DNA of 64,000 nt from Lunularia cruciata (GCA_948567375.1 OX419760.1:32984001-33048000), one strand, 5' to 3'. Shown: positions 10,415 through 21,850, counted from the first letter of the stretch. Notes: a model not told the origin generated them from the letters alone. Translations and numbers: made by a program.

Positions 10415-11209
10415 TTAGGGGTAGATAGTGTGACCCAAATACTCAACCTGCTTGTGGAAGAACCTACACTTCCCAGGATGTAATTTGAGTCCATGAGATC
10501 TCAACCTCTCAAACACCTCCAACAACTGTCTCTCATGCTCCTCCACAATAGTGCTATAAACCAAAATGTCATCAATATAGCACCAAGCAAAATCCAATCC
10601 AGCTAGGATCCTATCCATGACCCTCTGGAACTCAATAGGAGCGTTCTTTAACCCAAATGGTAAGAACTTCCACTGATATAACACATCCTTGCCATGAGGA
10701 TCAATAGCCCAAAATGTTGTCTTGGACTTATCCTCCTCCCTGATCGGCAACTGATGATATCCCGCTCGAAGATCCAAAGTACTGAAGATCTTTGCATGCC
10801 CAATCGTATCAAAAATCTCCTCTGGTGTAGGCATGGCATACCAATCAGCCCTGGTCTGTCGGTTGATAGGATGGTAATCTCCACACATCCGCCTATCTGT
10901 ATAGTTGCCATGCATATCCTTCTTGGCTGGCATCACTGTCGTTGATGTATACTCTCCATGTGAAATCTCCACCAAACTAGTCTCAAAAAGGTCACTACTC
11001 CGGCTCTGAATCAATGTCCTCTCCATATCACTATATTGATAAGGACGTCTGAAAACTAGTGTGTAGCTAGTCAGCTCAATCCGTATACCATGTCCCTTCA
11101 GAGCACCCAAATCCTTCATACTAAAGGCAAAACAACTCGTGTAACTCCTCAAGAACCTCCAAACCCTCCATCTTTCCTCTCCAGCTTGAGTCCAAGATCT
11201 GGCTCCCAA
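10415..11209 (-). pseudogene. Element D reverse transcriptase
   Basis: This 264-codon frame contains the full gypsy RT palm: RMCGDYHPIN, STLDLRAGYHQLPI, the PFGLKNAPIEFQRVMD motif and an intact catalytic CYIDDILVYS. The thumb follows with GKCRFFHKQVEYLGHTIYP. It lies directly downstream of the methyltransferase domain with about 150 codons of linker between. The catalytic Asp pair is preserved although neighbouring frames are broken. Confidence 0.9.
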
Positions 11210-11639
11210 GTATCCTCTGTAACTATAGTAGGAGTGGAAGACGTATTGACTGCCTGGTACACTGGGCCCTTGAGAGCAATAGTGTCATGCTCCCGACCAC
11301 TAGAGGTCCCAACCTCTATGTGAAAAACTCCCTCCACTCTGGCTACAAGCTCCACATGTCCTCTAGCTGCATCCCATATCGACCAAGGGTGTAATCCAAG
11401 TAGCCCACGCTCACCTGGATGGACTCCAAGTAGACAACTCTCCCTAGTAGCTACTGGATGTGTCCCAAGAATACCATGTCCACTTGGTCCATCGCCCCTA
11501 GCATGTGCTTGAATCGTCTTGATAGGCACAGGGCTCACAAGTGTCTGAGTGGTGATGCCTATCAAGCGCATCCTACGCTGCTTTGCTAAGCCAAGGCTCA
11601 CAATCCAGGTCAAACAGTTCAGGTCCATAGCCTGACCTA

Positions 11640-12545
11640 ACACCTGACGCCTGGATGCCGCTGACATTGCTGGAACAGCAGTACTACCGGTGCAAAAACC
11701 CATTGCCCGCTCTGTCTCATCAACATTGGGCTCCACCAACTGCTGTAAGAGTCCCAAACAAGTCCAAGTCTTCTCTCTTGAAAAGCCTGAGAGCTTGGGA
11801 AACTCATGAGTGTGGGAAATGCGGCTCTAGGCTGTCCAACTAGGTTCACCACTGCCATAGGTGACCTATCAGCCACTACCACTGTCTGAGACTGACACCC
11901 AACATCCAAGATATCATCAACAAGAATGTGGTCCAATCGCTGAATCCCATCATAAGCACACTGTAGAACCTCTCTAGGTAAGAGGTTCGTCCACCAAAGA
12001 CAAAGACGATGAGCCCGTGATCCCACTTTGGCTGCATCTAACAATACAGCATGTCCCATCCAAGAATGAACCTGATGTGTACTCGCCACCACTCTAGTGC
12101 GAGAATCACCCATCAAAGGAACGTTCTCCAAAAGGTAAGCTGGAGAAACAGATTGATGAACCTAGAGATGTCGTAGTATCCGTAACATCTCCCAAAACAC
12201 ACCTGAACAAGGATCTTGAAGACCCAATCATCTACCAACACGTGTATGTCCCTGACATGGCCATCCAGAAATCACCAAGTGAATAGGCCCATGTTTCTTT
12301 AGGTCATATGCCCCCAATAAGGAAATATCTCCTGGTAGGGCCTTCTAGTAACCTCTGACTGCTGACATCGATAATAACTCCGGATACCAATAGGCCAAGT
12401 GTGCCACATGATGTAGAAAGACTCGCCTAGCAGTCTCATCTCTCTCTACATACAAGTACCTCTGTACTCAAATACCCACCTGTAACACCGCAGCTAGTCC
12501 GGTGCTGATCCCACCAAACAACTCCAATAGGCATATCTCCTCTAC
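11640..12545 (-). pseudogene. C5 cytosine DNA methyltransferase domain of element D
   Basis: The minus-strand frame, broken by several single stops, shows the motifs in canonical order. Motif I is ELFGGISTGLAAVLQVG (about 12,480-12,530) and motif II is VERDETARR. Motif IV has Pro-Cys-Gln at 12,252-12,260, and motif VI Glu-Asn-Val is at 12,120-12,128. A motif VIII-like RLCLWW follows, then a target-recognition segment of about 90 residues and an ERAMGF motif IX/X near 11,690-11,715. About 290 residues separate motif I from the end, a compact catalytic domain. The order excludes the circularly permuted DRM type of plants. Motif IX/X is in a shifted frame after about 11,757. Related domains inside retrotransposons are known from dinoflagellates and charophytes. 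Confidence 0.88.
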
Positions 12546-12980
12546 TGGATACTGCCAAGCAATGAGTGTGGTATCCAAAGGTGTCAAAGCAATCACCTTT
12601 GGAGGCTCATCCTCACACTCATCTCCTGATGGTACAAAGGCTCCACTCCAAGCCTGATGCATCAACTGGTCTGCATGCTGCTACAATGCCTCCTCTGAAC
12701 TCCACAATGGAACATCCAAAGTGGATGGAACAATCCCACTTGTACTCCAAAGCCGAGTGATCTCCTTTGGTACGGGAGTATCTTCTGCATGGGCGTTCCT
12801 CTCCAACAAGTCACCAGGCCAAGTAAGTGCACCACTGAAAGCTAAAACTGATGCTGCCATGGTCCCGAACTGTAGTGAGCCAAGACTGCCACTACTAAAG
12901 CGTACTGGCAGGCGACATACCCATCTCTCACCAGACTGCCAACCAGGTCTATAAGAGGCTATCCTTCCAATAGGCAATGC
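12546..12980 (-). pseudogene. Linker between protease and methyltransferase in element D
   Basis: About 145 codons are in one frame with the methyltransferase, broken by one TAG at 12,681-12,683. No known domain is recognised. It is rich in Trp, Pro and small residues, and it is also present upstream of the methyltransferase in D' (to about 1,071), so it belongs to the family. Confidence 0.55.
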
Positions 12981-13275
12981 TGAAACCCATGGAGTATAAC
13001 ACTACTCCCCCAACTAGCACATCATATGACTCAGCTATTGTCGCAATAGCCTAAGCTCTCACCACCAAGCTATCAGTTGGATGACCAGGCTGAACCTGGA
13101 CAACAAGCTCTCCACGTGTGATATACTATGTCAAACCACCACCTAGAGATGTCTAGATCTGAAATGGACACCTCTTCATATTGGTCTTTTGTAACTCCAG
13201 ACCGACAACTGTAGCCTTCCCCAACCTAAGGGGCTGCGCACCAGAGTCTAACAAGACTCTCTGTGGTGTATAGAC
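12981..13275 (-). pseudogene. Element D aspartic protease
   Basis: The minus strand reads VLLDSGAQPLRLGKA near 13,215-13,262, the catalytic Asp-Ser-Gly loop of a retropepsin. The flap half follows, with SYDVLVGG near 13,040. Four stops interrupt the frame. It would release gag, methyltransferase, RT and integrase from the polyprotein. Confidence 0.78.
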
Positions 13276-13280
13276 CTTCC

Positions 13281-14100
13281 CTAAAGGTCCCACCAAAAAA
13301 AAATCCCCCTTTGGTTATCCAATATGACAACACCAGGTGTAAACTGCGCTCTCTCAAAGGTCGGTCTAGCTGGCAACTCCTCCAGTCTAGCCGTTGCTGC
13401 CTGCCATAAACCGTTGGTCGCTGAATGGATCCCATGCTCCTCAACCAAGTCAGCTCCACTACCAACCACCTCTGCTCTAGTAGTAGGAACTAGACCATCC
13501 CTACTCTCACACAACGTGGCAGCCAACCGGAATATTGGGGCTGGGTCAACGCTTGATGTAAATATATCACTGGCTGAAAACAAAGGACGCCGCATAATCA
13601 GCTGAGCCGCTCCCAACATCATGCTAGACTCAATCTGTGTAGTAGTAGGTGGTTGACTAGCAGGTAGTCCATCATGCACTCCATCACCACCTACCACACC
13701 TGCATTGGGACGTCTAGGAACCATGGATGTTGTCTGCAATGCCTCAGATAGCATGAAAGACCGGGGAAGTCTGACCTATCTCCCAACCTCTCATCTCTAT
13801 GGGTCCAACTCCATTGATGCTCCTCTAGGCTCTGAAGCACGTACTGCACTCCTAGTCATTGCTGCAAATGCATCCACCTGTGCTGCTTTGCACATGAAGT
13901 CCAAAGCATCTCTATCACCAACATATGAGGTGGAAGCCTCAGCACCCAAATCTGATCTCCTCTGAGCAATAGCCATACTAGCCAATCTCTGCTCCAACTG
14001 CTCATTCCGAGTAGCCATAGCTATGTCAGAAGTAAGGGTAGGTACTGCACCCCTATTAGGTGTAGATCCTCTACCACCACCTCTACCACCTCGTCCTCCA
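13281..14100 (-). pseudogene. Element D gag to protease spacer
   Basis: Two overlapping open stretches (13,281-13,754 and 13,797-14,129) encode Ala/Arg/Thr-rich sequence without a recognisable fold. The second begins with a Gly/Arg-rich run (GGRGGRGGGRG), a common nucleocapsid feature. The position between zinc knuckles and protease suggests gag C-terminal and linker sequence. Confidence 0.5.
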
Positions 14101-14104
14101 TGAA

Positions 14105-15129
14105 CTAGAGCTCCTTTACTACCAACCATAGTAGCCCTACCACTCCGTAACTCCGGGTGTAGGTCAAAACACTGGTCACTAGTGTGACCAAATCTGTGGC
14201 AATGCTCACACTGCCTCTATGCTGGCTGTGATGCACTCGAGGTATCAGGTCCATTGCCTTGAGTACACTCTTTCCGATGGTGAGATCCACCACAAGTCCA
14301 ACAAGCAACACCACCACTCACTGGCTGTTGCTGACCCAAAAATGAGGGTAAGGGTCTAACTCCACTAGGCCCTCCACTTGCTCCATAGGATCTGGGCTAT
14401 CTACCTTGTCCTCAACAACCAACTGGGGGTGGTGCACTCTGCTGCACTCTAGAAGAAGTCACAGCCGTGGATGAGGTCTCCCTACCAAATCTAGATGTCA
14501 CCACTCTCTCTTCCACCATATTGAGCTCAATACGCTCAGCCAAACCAAAGACTACTGCCAAAGTGGGCGAAGTAGCCTGCAACAACGTAGCATCACGAAC
14601 TCTACGTCGCAACTCCCTGTCCAGTATCCCATACCAAAACAGGACTACCTGGGCCTCAGTAACTCCCCGAGTGATACTGATCAGCCGCCTCATGGGAGTG
14701 TATGCCTTGCGTAGGCTCTCTCCAGCCTTCCACTGGAACTCCTGCAAGCTCCTCAGCTTGTCAGTCCACACTCCTTGGTAGTTCTACCTCAAACACAGGA
14801 AGAACTCCACCATGGGGTTAAACCCCGGTACCACACCACCTCCTACAGTGGTGCCTCCACTCGTAGTAGCACTATCTCCAGCTAGTGCACCTCCACTAGC
14901 TCCACCCACACGACTCGAGCTAGAACTCGTAGGTACAGCCGATCTACTCCTGGCCACCAAACCTGAAGTGATAGAGACATAGTTTGGAGACCAATATTGT
15001 CTCCATAACTTGATCTCCTCCAAAATGAGCTCTCCTGAACTCATGGTAGTCATCCATCAGCGGACCCTCCAGATGATGAAACAACCCCTTCCATGCCATG
15101 AAGGGTGTGAACAAAGTAGGGTTCCGCAT
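14105..15129 (-). pseudogene. Element D gag (capsid and two CCHC knuckles)
   Basis: The capsid part (14,412-14,771 and upstream) shows the typical helical gag pattern (FQWKAGESLRKAYTPMRRL). After it come two canonical CX2CX4HX4C zinc knuckles: CWTCGGSHHRKEC near 14,270-14,310 and CEHCHRFGHTSDQC near 14,165-14,210. They bind RNA during packaging. The frame is broken in several places, and the true start lies around 15,050-15,130. Confidence 0.75.
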
Positions 15130-15833
15130 CTATTGCAAATCACACCAACTATCAAACTCTTGGATGAAGTCATCCAACTCAATGGTACCCACTATACCAA
15201 AGTAACGCCTAGGACCTTTGGAGGCCCCATAGATCTTGTCCATGTCCCACAACAATGGTGCGGACACACCAAGTGCACTCTCAACTGAATCAGCTCATGT
15301 GTCAAACTCCAACTCCGAGTCAATCTCCTCCCTCACTGGGACCTGAGATACAGGCTAATACCGAGCACCACTCCGAGTAAACCCACTGCGTACTGCAGGG
15401 CTAACTCCTTTGGAATCTCCAAAGAACTCCGTCGTGACAAAGTAACCCCAACAACAAACCCAAACCACCAACTGCAACCGCAAGTGCCCCACCAAGTGCC
15501 AAGACCAACTAAGCACCACACACTAATGTAACTCTAACCAAGATAACTACACTAGGGGAAAGGGCAACCTATAACCTGCCATCATAACACGCACTCTCAC
15601 GGTCTGCAGGTCGTCACTTCCTGCCTCACCGGAGAGAAACAAAAGTAGTATGACTGGTCATCACTCCAGCCTCACTACCGAGAGCACACCAGAGCACCAA
15701 CGCTCAAAAATCAGGGCACCTCACACAAACGTGGTGCACAAATAGGAAGCAAAGAATGGAGGGGATCCAATCACAGAAAATCTAAAAATCCAAAAAATCC
15801 AAACAAAAACCCTCCATCTCATAACACGACACA
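15130..15833 (-). other. Leader region of element D
   Basis: About 700 bp lie between the primer binding site and gag. No ORF with domain similarity is seen. Small decayed frames only. Confidence 0.5.
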
Positions 15834-15851
15834 GGACTGACTCTGTCACCA
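15834..15851 (-). other. Primer binding site of element D
   Basis: On the minus strand TGGTGACAGAGTCAG starts two bases inside the LTR end. A TGG start is what the complement of a tRNA CCA end requires. I cannot say which tRNA it pairs with. Confidence 0.6.
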
Positions 15852-15853
15852 TT

Positions 15854-17220
15854 TGGCATTTGACATAAGAGAAGTTAGGATCTAAGTCCTAAGCTACCAG
15901 GATCACCAAGAATGGGATCAAACTGCCTCTCCTAGCCAAAGCTACATGTGTATAGATAACAGTGGCACAGTCACTATGACAACAAGTGAGGGTGGACCAG
16001 TTGGCTAGGGCACCAGTCTAGGAACAAGAGATCTAGGGGTCAAACCCTGTTGAGCACAATCTAGTAGGAAAGGCAAATTTTGCAAACCAATGACCAATAT
16101 CTAAACTAAACTAGCTAGCCTCATGCCAACAAACTAGCTTGTTGGCACTTCTAGGCCTTTGTAGCCTCTCATAGCCCACAACCCTATGCCTTGAAGCCTC
16201 TAAATGCCAAAATTTAGCTAAATGAGGCCTTTCTTGTTGCCACTTCAAACCTCCTCCAAAATTGGTGAAACTTATCCAAATATGTGAAAGTCCTCCAAAC
16301 TAGCAAAAGTCCTCCAAATCTGGCCAAACAGTGAAACTCCTCCAAATCTGGCCAAAATCTGACATAAATCCCAACCAAAATCTGACATAAAATCTGACAT
16401 AAACCCTAAAGTTAGCCATCCGCCAAATCTCCCGCTAACTTTCCACTCAAGCCAAATTGACCACACAAGTTTTTCCAAATCACAAATTCATGAGAATAGC
16501 TTCACAACTCTACCTTCAATTTGACTTTCTGAGCCCAACTCGTAGCAAATTGGTCTTGCCTTCACCTCTTGAGCTCAAAATCACAACCAATTCTTGAAAT
16601 TTTCTCCTTCTTTGCTCAAAATTTGGCCAGTGCTTCCGCACACCGTCTGCCTAACTGCCAAATCTGCATCAATCGATTGAGCTTCTGCACACTAGGGAAA
16701 CATTGAATTTTAATCGAGCTACCAACAATCCACCGAGCTTGGAGATACCACCAACACTCAAAGTTCCTGCACCCGATTTCCCCCTGATTTCACTTCTTTG
16801 ATGTAATCAGATTGCTTACCACTCTCAACTCAACTCAGATCAGTACTTGATCTATCACTCTATAAATTGCCAACAACAAGGCACTAATTACAGTCAAGCC
16901 ACACCTACTCAAGCATAGAGAATCTAGGTGACGCTCGCCGGCCACCATAGCTAGGAACTCAAAGGCTCAACATCAGAGAAGTGAGCTCTCTTGAGCTCTA
17001 TTTGAAACTATACTTCCTGGACTTGAGCTAGCTCTGAAACCCTAACGGTCCCGCTGACGGCACACTTGACGGTGCAAAGTGACGGTGGGCCCCACCGTGA
17101 AGTCAATACCCCAAACATGAAATCTAACCATTGGAAAGTAGTCTCTGAGAAACTACTGAAATAACTCTAACTACTATCACTGGAACTCCAGTGTCCAAGC
17201 ATCTAGATGCAGCACTACCA
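15854..17220 (-). repeat. LTR of element D (5' copy)
   Basis: This is a 1,367 bp stretch that begins TGGTAGTGC and ends ...AATGCCA on the minus strand, directly before the primer binding site. Its first ~400 bp (17,220 to about 16,820) are similar to 31,581-31,990 and to 38,423-38,900, which fixes the outer end. The partner 3' LTR is not in the window. Confidence 0.75.
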
Positions 17221-17980
17221 ATGGCGTGACAGCTTCTTGGGGTTGACGGGATCCTATCGTAGATTTGTCAAGGACTTCTCCAAGGTTGCATAGCCTTTAA
17301 CGGCACCACTTGGCAAGGAGAAGAAGTGGACATAGGGAACCGCACAAGAGTTGGCTTTTCAAGAATTGAAATCCACCTTGCTACTTGCACCAATCTTGAA
17401 GTGGTATGATCCAAAACAACCATCAAGTTGGCTACAGATGCATCAAGCATAGCAATAAGAGCAGTCCTACAACAAGAGTGGCATGATGGATGGCATATAA
17501 TTGCATATTTCTCTTGAAAGTTATTACCGGCAGAGCGCAACTACCACACCACTAAACAAGAAGAGCTGGCCATTGTTTTGGCAACCAAGCATTGGAAGCA
17601 CTATCTAGGTGAGAAGGCATTTGTAGTAGAGATAGACCACAAACCTCTAGTCTACCTCAAGCACAAAAAGATCTATCTCGTTGCCAGATTTGGTGGGTAG
17701 AGTGGCGACAATGCTTCAACATGTCAATCACCTATATGGAAGGTAAGAAGCAACTTGCAAATGCATTCACCCGCATGCCAATGGCAAACAACTTGGTGGA
17801 AGAGGTTAAGAAATAATCCTGAATTCTAGCTTGAGATTTTGGCTACTACAAAAATTGATCCACAGATTGTAGAAGCGTAATCATCCAAAGGCATCACCAG
17901 CACCCAAGGACTCACCTTTTGTGATGGTAAATTATGGATCCCAAATCTCCTAGAATTACGCACCACCATTCTAGCGGAAT
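17221..17980 (+). pseudogene. Element C RT end and RNase H
   Basis: Frames with several stops encode FLGLTGSYRRFVKDFSK (RT connection) and a tail of RNase H with HYLG-like and DHKPL-like motifs (about 17,600-17,660). Parallel sequence is seen in element E at 25,200-25,700. At least four stops make it non-functional. Confidence 0.75.
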
Positions 17981-17988
17981 GTCATGAT

Positions 17989-18653
17989 TTGGCCATTGCA
18001 GGTCATGTCAGAGTAGACAAAACCTTGGATGAAGTCCAATGCCATTACTATTGGCCCAAGATGAGCAACAATCTGATGGACTACGTGTGTAGCTGCCTAC
18101 TTTGTCAACAAAACAAAGGTTCTAATCAAGCTCTTGTAGGGCTACTTCAACCTCTCCCCACACCTACCCAACATTGGGAACAAGTGAGTATAGATCTCAT
18201 ATGTGAATTACCCAAGACCACCTCAGGGTTTGACTCCATTGTGGTCTTTGTGGACCGGCTTAGCAAAATGATTCATGTATGTCCTACCACCAAGGATATG
18301 ACAGCTCCACAACTAGCTCAATTATACTTAGATGCAGTTTTCTCTCACCATGGCTTGTCTAGAGTACTTATCACCGATAGAGGCACTTAATAAATGGCCA
18401 AAAAAAGCCGATAAATGGCCAAAAATATTCACCAATAGAGGCCGATAAATGGCCAAAAAAAGTGGGCTAATTGCACGATTGAAGACATGTTATGCAGCTT
18501 CACCTTAGAAGAGCAAGAGAGGTGGGACACCCTACTCTCGTTGGTGGAATTCACTTACAACAATTCAGTGAATGCATCCACCTATGTCACTCCGTTCTTC
18601 CTCATGTATGGTGAGCATCACTTTACACCTTCTAGCTTGATGAAGATATGTCC
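17989..18653 (+). pseudogene. Element C integrase, split and partly deleted
   Basis: The first part (to 18,390) has the zinc domain (GHVRVDKT...CLLCQQNKG), the first Asp in SIDLICELP and the second in ITDRGT. Then follow a stop, a short tandem filler (18,386-18,462) and, after a gap equal to about 40 codons of the family, the stretch LEEQERWDTLLSLVEFTYNN and FFLMYGEHHF. The missing piece would include the third catalytic residue. The frame runs into the solo LTR at 18,654 and resumes at 21,249. Confidence 0.82.
18386..18462 (+). repeat. Short tandem filler in element C integrase
   Basis: Three copies of GATAAATGGCCAAAAA-like sequence and two of CACCRATAGAGGC follow one another exactly where about 120 bp of integrase are absent. 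This looks like template-switched repair DNA at a deletion. Confidence 0.7.
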
Positions 18654-21248
18654 TGTAACATCCATTTATGCATGTGTGTGGTATTGTGATATTTAGCTTG
18701 GTATTACAAGTACTTAAGAGATATTATTTATATAGAGATAAAGGATGGTTCTATATTAGTCATGGTTAGCTAAAGTTAGTCATAGCTAAGATAGAGGTGA
18801 TTGTGACAACCCGGAAAATATCACTTTTGCGGTAATCGGGCAAGTAAAGTTTGTTCCCGCAAAGATACAAGTCAGAAATGTCCAAATACAAAGTCAAAGT
18901 AACAATTTAGTTCTTCTTGGTTGCGTCTTTAATCTCTCAGGTAGAAACCACACCCAGGATAGAGTAACAAACACTGATTCGCAGTCTTGTCACAAATTCA
19001 CACTCCTTAATCACAAATCCTTCAATTCTTTCCAAACAATCTTGATTATGATGATTCAGGCTCTCCCGAGAACGGCACTTCACTGCAAAATGACTTCGCC
19101 TCAAAATTGTGTTCCACCCCTCCATTGAAGGCACAACTTCCTCGATCGAAATTGCTTCACATCAACTTTGCACTACACTCACAAATGCAGAATACTACCA
19201 ACACTACAATTCCTCTCAGATCTGTCAAGGCATTACTTCAATTGCACTTCACTCAAGATCAAACACACAAAATGAAGATCAAGGTTGTGGAATCCAACAT
19301 CCAACAAACACACTGACTTGCACTTCAAATTTCTCCAAACACTCACAAACACAATTGCAAAGTTGATACTCGAAATCAAGCTCAAGCGACGAGCACTACT
19401 TCACAACACTTTGCTTTATCTATTCTCAGAAATTATGCGCACTGAACAACATTTGACTACAAATGCCACTCTTAAATAGTGAAGCAAGCGACAGTTCTAA
19501 CAACTATACCATTTCTACAACAATTATTCTAACTTGCAGATCCAAAATGACAATGCACCTCTTCATATCTGCCTCTTCAAATCTCAAATCGGTTACTAAT
19601 CCGATCCGATGTTTACTTCGTCCTTGGCTTTCAAACCCAAACCCGAAGTAATCTTACTTCCCATTACTCTTTCCTCAGGTTTCACAACTCCTAATTCCTC
19701 CACTAATTCTAACATTTCTCCTTCCTGATATGAAATTCCTATCATAGTTAAGTCTTCTAAATCTCTATCTCCCGACCCACTCTTCTCTAAAGTGTCAAAT
19801 GTCAAATCCGAAGACACTTGCACTCCTATCTCTCTTACTTCGGGTCTAACTACTATCAATTCCTTTACTAATTCTATTGTGTCATCGTCAAGAATTGTAA
19901 TTGAAAACATGAATACACTATCTACACCTTCAATTTGTAACCCACTTTCCCCTAATCACTCATGTAACTGACCCGAAGACAATTACTGTATGATCCTGCA
20001 CTTCGGGTTTATTCACTACTGCTACTTCTCTTTCAATTTCTATTCCATCTTCAATTTGAACTGAAATTGAAGTCATGGGTATCATAAGTATCTTCTTTCC
20101 CTACTCTAACTTCCTCTGATCCCTTTGGCAAAACTCCCGAAGTCACCTTCACTGCACTCCAAGGTCCGGCTTCCTCAGATTTAGTCGGTCATCTTAGTCT
20201 TGAGACGAAGTCTTTAGACCCGAAGTCCAAAGTACAAAGTCCAAAGTCACATTGACCCGAAGACACTTTGACCCGAAGTACATCTACTCCAGAAACTTCA
20301 AATGTTTGTAACTTCTTCTACAAACCTTCAAAATTTGCAATTTTGGCGGCAATGGAAAGCCCTAGACAAGATGCTTCCAACAAGATATAATACGCTTGAT
20401 TTGGACTTTTGTGCAATGAAATATGGCCCCCGCAAGTATCCTGACCTGTAACTTCTATTTCTCATTCGGGTTTGCTCTCCTTCAACGTCTGATCCGAGTT
20501 TTTCCCTCCTCTGACACGAAGTAAACTTCTTCGGGTTTCATCCCGTCCAAGTCCTTCTTCCTCTAACACAAAGTCGACTTCCTCAAGCTTGATCAAAACA
20601 CAAGTTTGCACTCATTTCTTCTACATTTGGTTTCAATTTGGTTTCAGCAATGCACTTCTTCTTCAAAACTCGTCCAAAATGAAAAATGTGGGTACCACAG
20701 TGACCTTACTTTAGAGGAAGTAGAAAAGATGAGCACCACTATTTTGGATTTTAGTGTGTTGAATTGGTATTATTTCTAGGTGTTTGGCTTTGAGGAAAGA
20801 GTTGAGAACTCTTGGGCCCGCAAGCCTTTTTGTTTTGGATTCTTCTTTAGTCCAAGGATAGCCCATATGAAGGAATCCTTGACTTAGTGGTTGGGTCAAG
20901 ATAAGACCACATGCTTAGGGGAATATGCCCATGTGAATGGATATTTCTTTCTACTTTTTTGACTTTACTTGACTTTTAGTTTAGTAACTGAGTTACTACG
21001 ATAATTAGTAACTTTGTTACGTAACTATTTCACAAGTATATAAACAAGGGGTGAGAAGGTACTCATCATCCTTTCATTTGCAACTATCTTTCTCTCATTA
21101 AGTTCTCTAGTGAGCAATGTCTTGAGTCTTGGAGTGTTAGCCTTGGAGGAGTATGTTGGAGTTGGAGTTCCTTGCCTTCTTAGTCCATGGTGCAATACCA
21201 TAATAACCATCAGAGGTTCATCCTGAGTGAGAGACAAGCCGGCTCACA
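18654..21248 (+). mobile_element. Solo LTR of family B inserted in element C
   Basis: It starts TGTAACATCC at 18,654 and ends GGCTCACA at 21,248, matching the LTR remnants of element B on the other strand. GTCC precedes it (18,650-18,653) and GTCC follows it (21,249-21,252), a target-site duplication. The interrupted integrase frame rejoins seamlessly across it. The LTR proper is about 690 bp, enlarged by a nested insertion at 18,802-20,699. A TATA box (TATATAAAC) lies at 21,037-21,045. No internal region remains, so this is the product of LTR-LTR recombination. Confidence 0.9.
18802..20699 (+). mobile_element. LTR-like insertion nested in the solo LTR
   Basis: This 1,898 bp insert starts TGTGACAACCC and ends GGTACCACA, the TG...CA form of an LTR. 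It is flanked by GTGAT (18,797-18,801) and GTGAC (20,700-20,704), a nearly perfect 5-bp duplication. The host LTR is continuous across it when compared with 1,072-1,510. No internal direct repeats or coding domains were found, so a large solo LTR is the best reading. A non-autonomous element is the alternative. The 3' part is rich in CGAAGT/TTCGGG words. Confidence 0.75.
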
Positions 21249-21850
21249 GTCCAGTGGCTACCAAGGTCAATGCAGTCAACACATTTGTTTCTAGAATCCA
21301 ACACGGTGTGGAAAGCACGAAGCACAAATTATAGATTGCACAAAATTGACAGAAGCAGTATGTTGATGCACACCATAGGCACATGGAGTTCAATATTGGG
21401 GATCAAGTGTAGCTATCGACAACCAACCTCACATTAGTTGGACCTCGTAAGCTCAGACCTTGTTTTATTGGGCCTTTCTTGATTCTTTGTCGTGTTGGTG
21501 GTGTGGCCTATCACCTTGAGCTACCATCACACATGAAGATCCATATAGTGTTCCATGTTTCCGTACTACGCAGATATGCTCTACGATCAGGCCACGGTCA
21601 TTCCACACAAGACATTCGACCTTGTCCAACACTCATTGATGGCACGGAGGAATATGAAGTGGAGCATATTCTCCAAAAATGCATGCGTGGTACTTGCCAT
21701 CCACGGGTGGACTATCTAGTATAGTGGAAAGGTTACCCCTTCTATGAAGCAACATTGGAGCCCACTGCCAATTTGACACATGCACCGGTATTGGTGCAAG
21801 CATTTGAACAACAATTGCACAACGAGGATGTTGCGTCTTAAAAGGAGGGA
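21249..21850 (+). pseudogene. Element C integrase tail and chromodomain
   Basis: The frame resumes as PVATKVNAVNTFVSRIQ and continues through the SH3-like part (RKLRPCFIGPF, LPSHMKIHIVFHVSVLRRY). A chromodomain starts EEYEVEHIL and carries the aromatic cage region YLV.WKGYPFYEATWEP, with one TAG in place of a residue before WKGYP (21,721-21,723). Chromodomains of chromoviruses bind methylated histone H3 and direct integration to heterochromatin. Confidence 0.85.

Larger units (their letters stand above)
8053..17220 (-). mobile_element. Element D: Ty3/gypsy with DNA methyltransferase and PHD finger
   Basis: Reading right to left: LTR (17,220-15,854), primer binding site, gag with two CCHC knuckles, protease, C5 DNA methyltransferase, RT, RNase H, integrase, PHD finger. 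The other LTR is missing because the element is cut at about 8,053, next to element B. RT-RH-IN order and motifs place it in Ty3/gypsy. The methyltransferase lies between protease and RT, apparently in the protease frame. Numerous stops and a few frameshifts make it a decayed copy. Its right LTR ends exactly where pol of element C begins (17,221), so D probably inserted into C. Confidence 0.88.
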
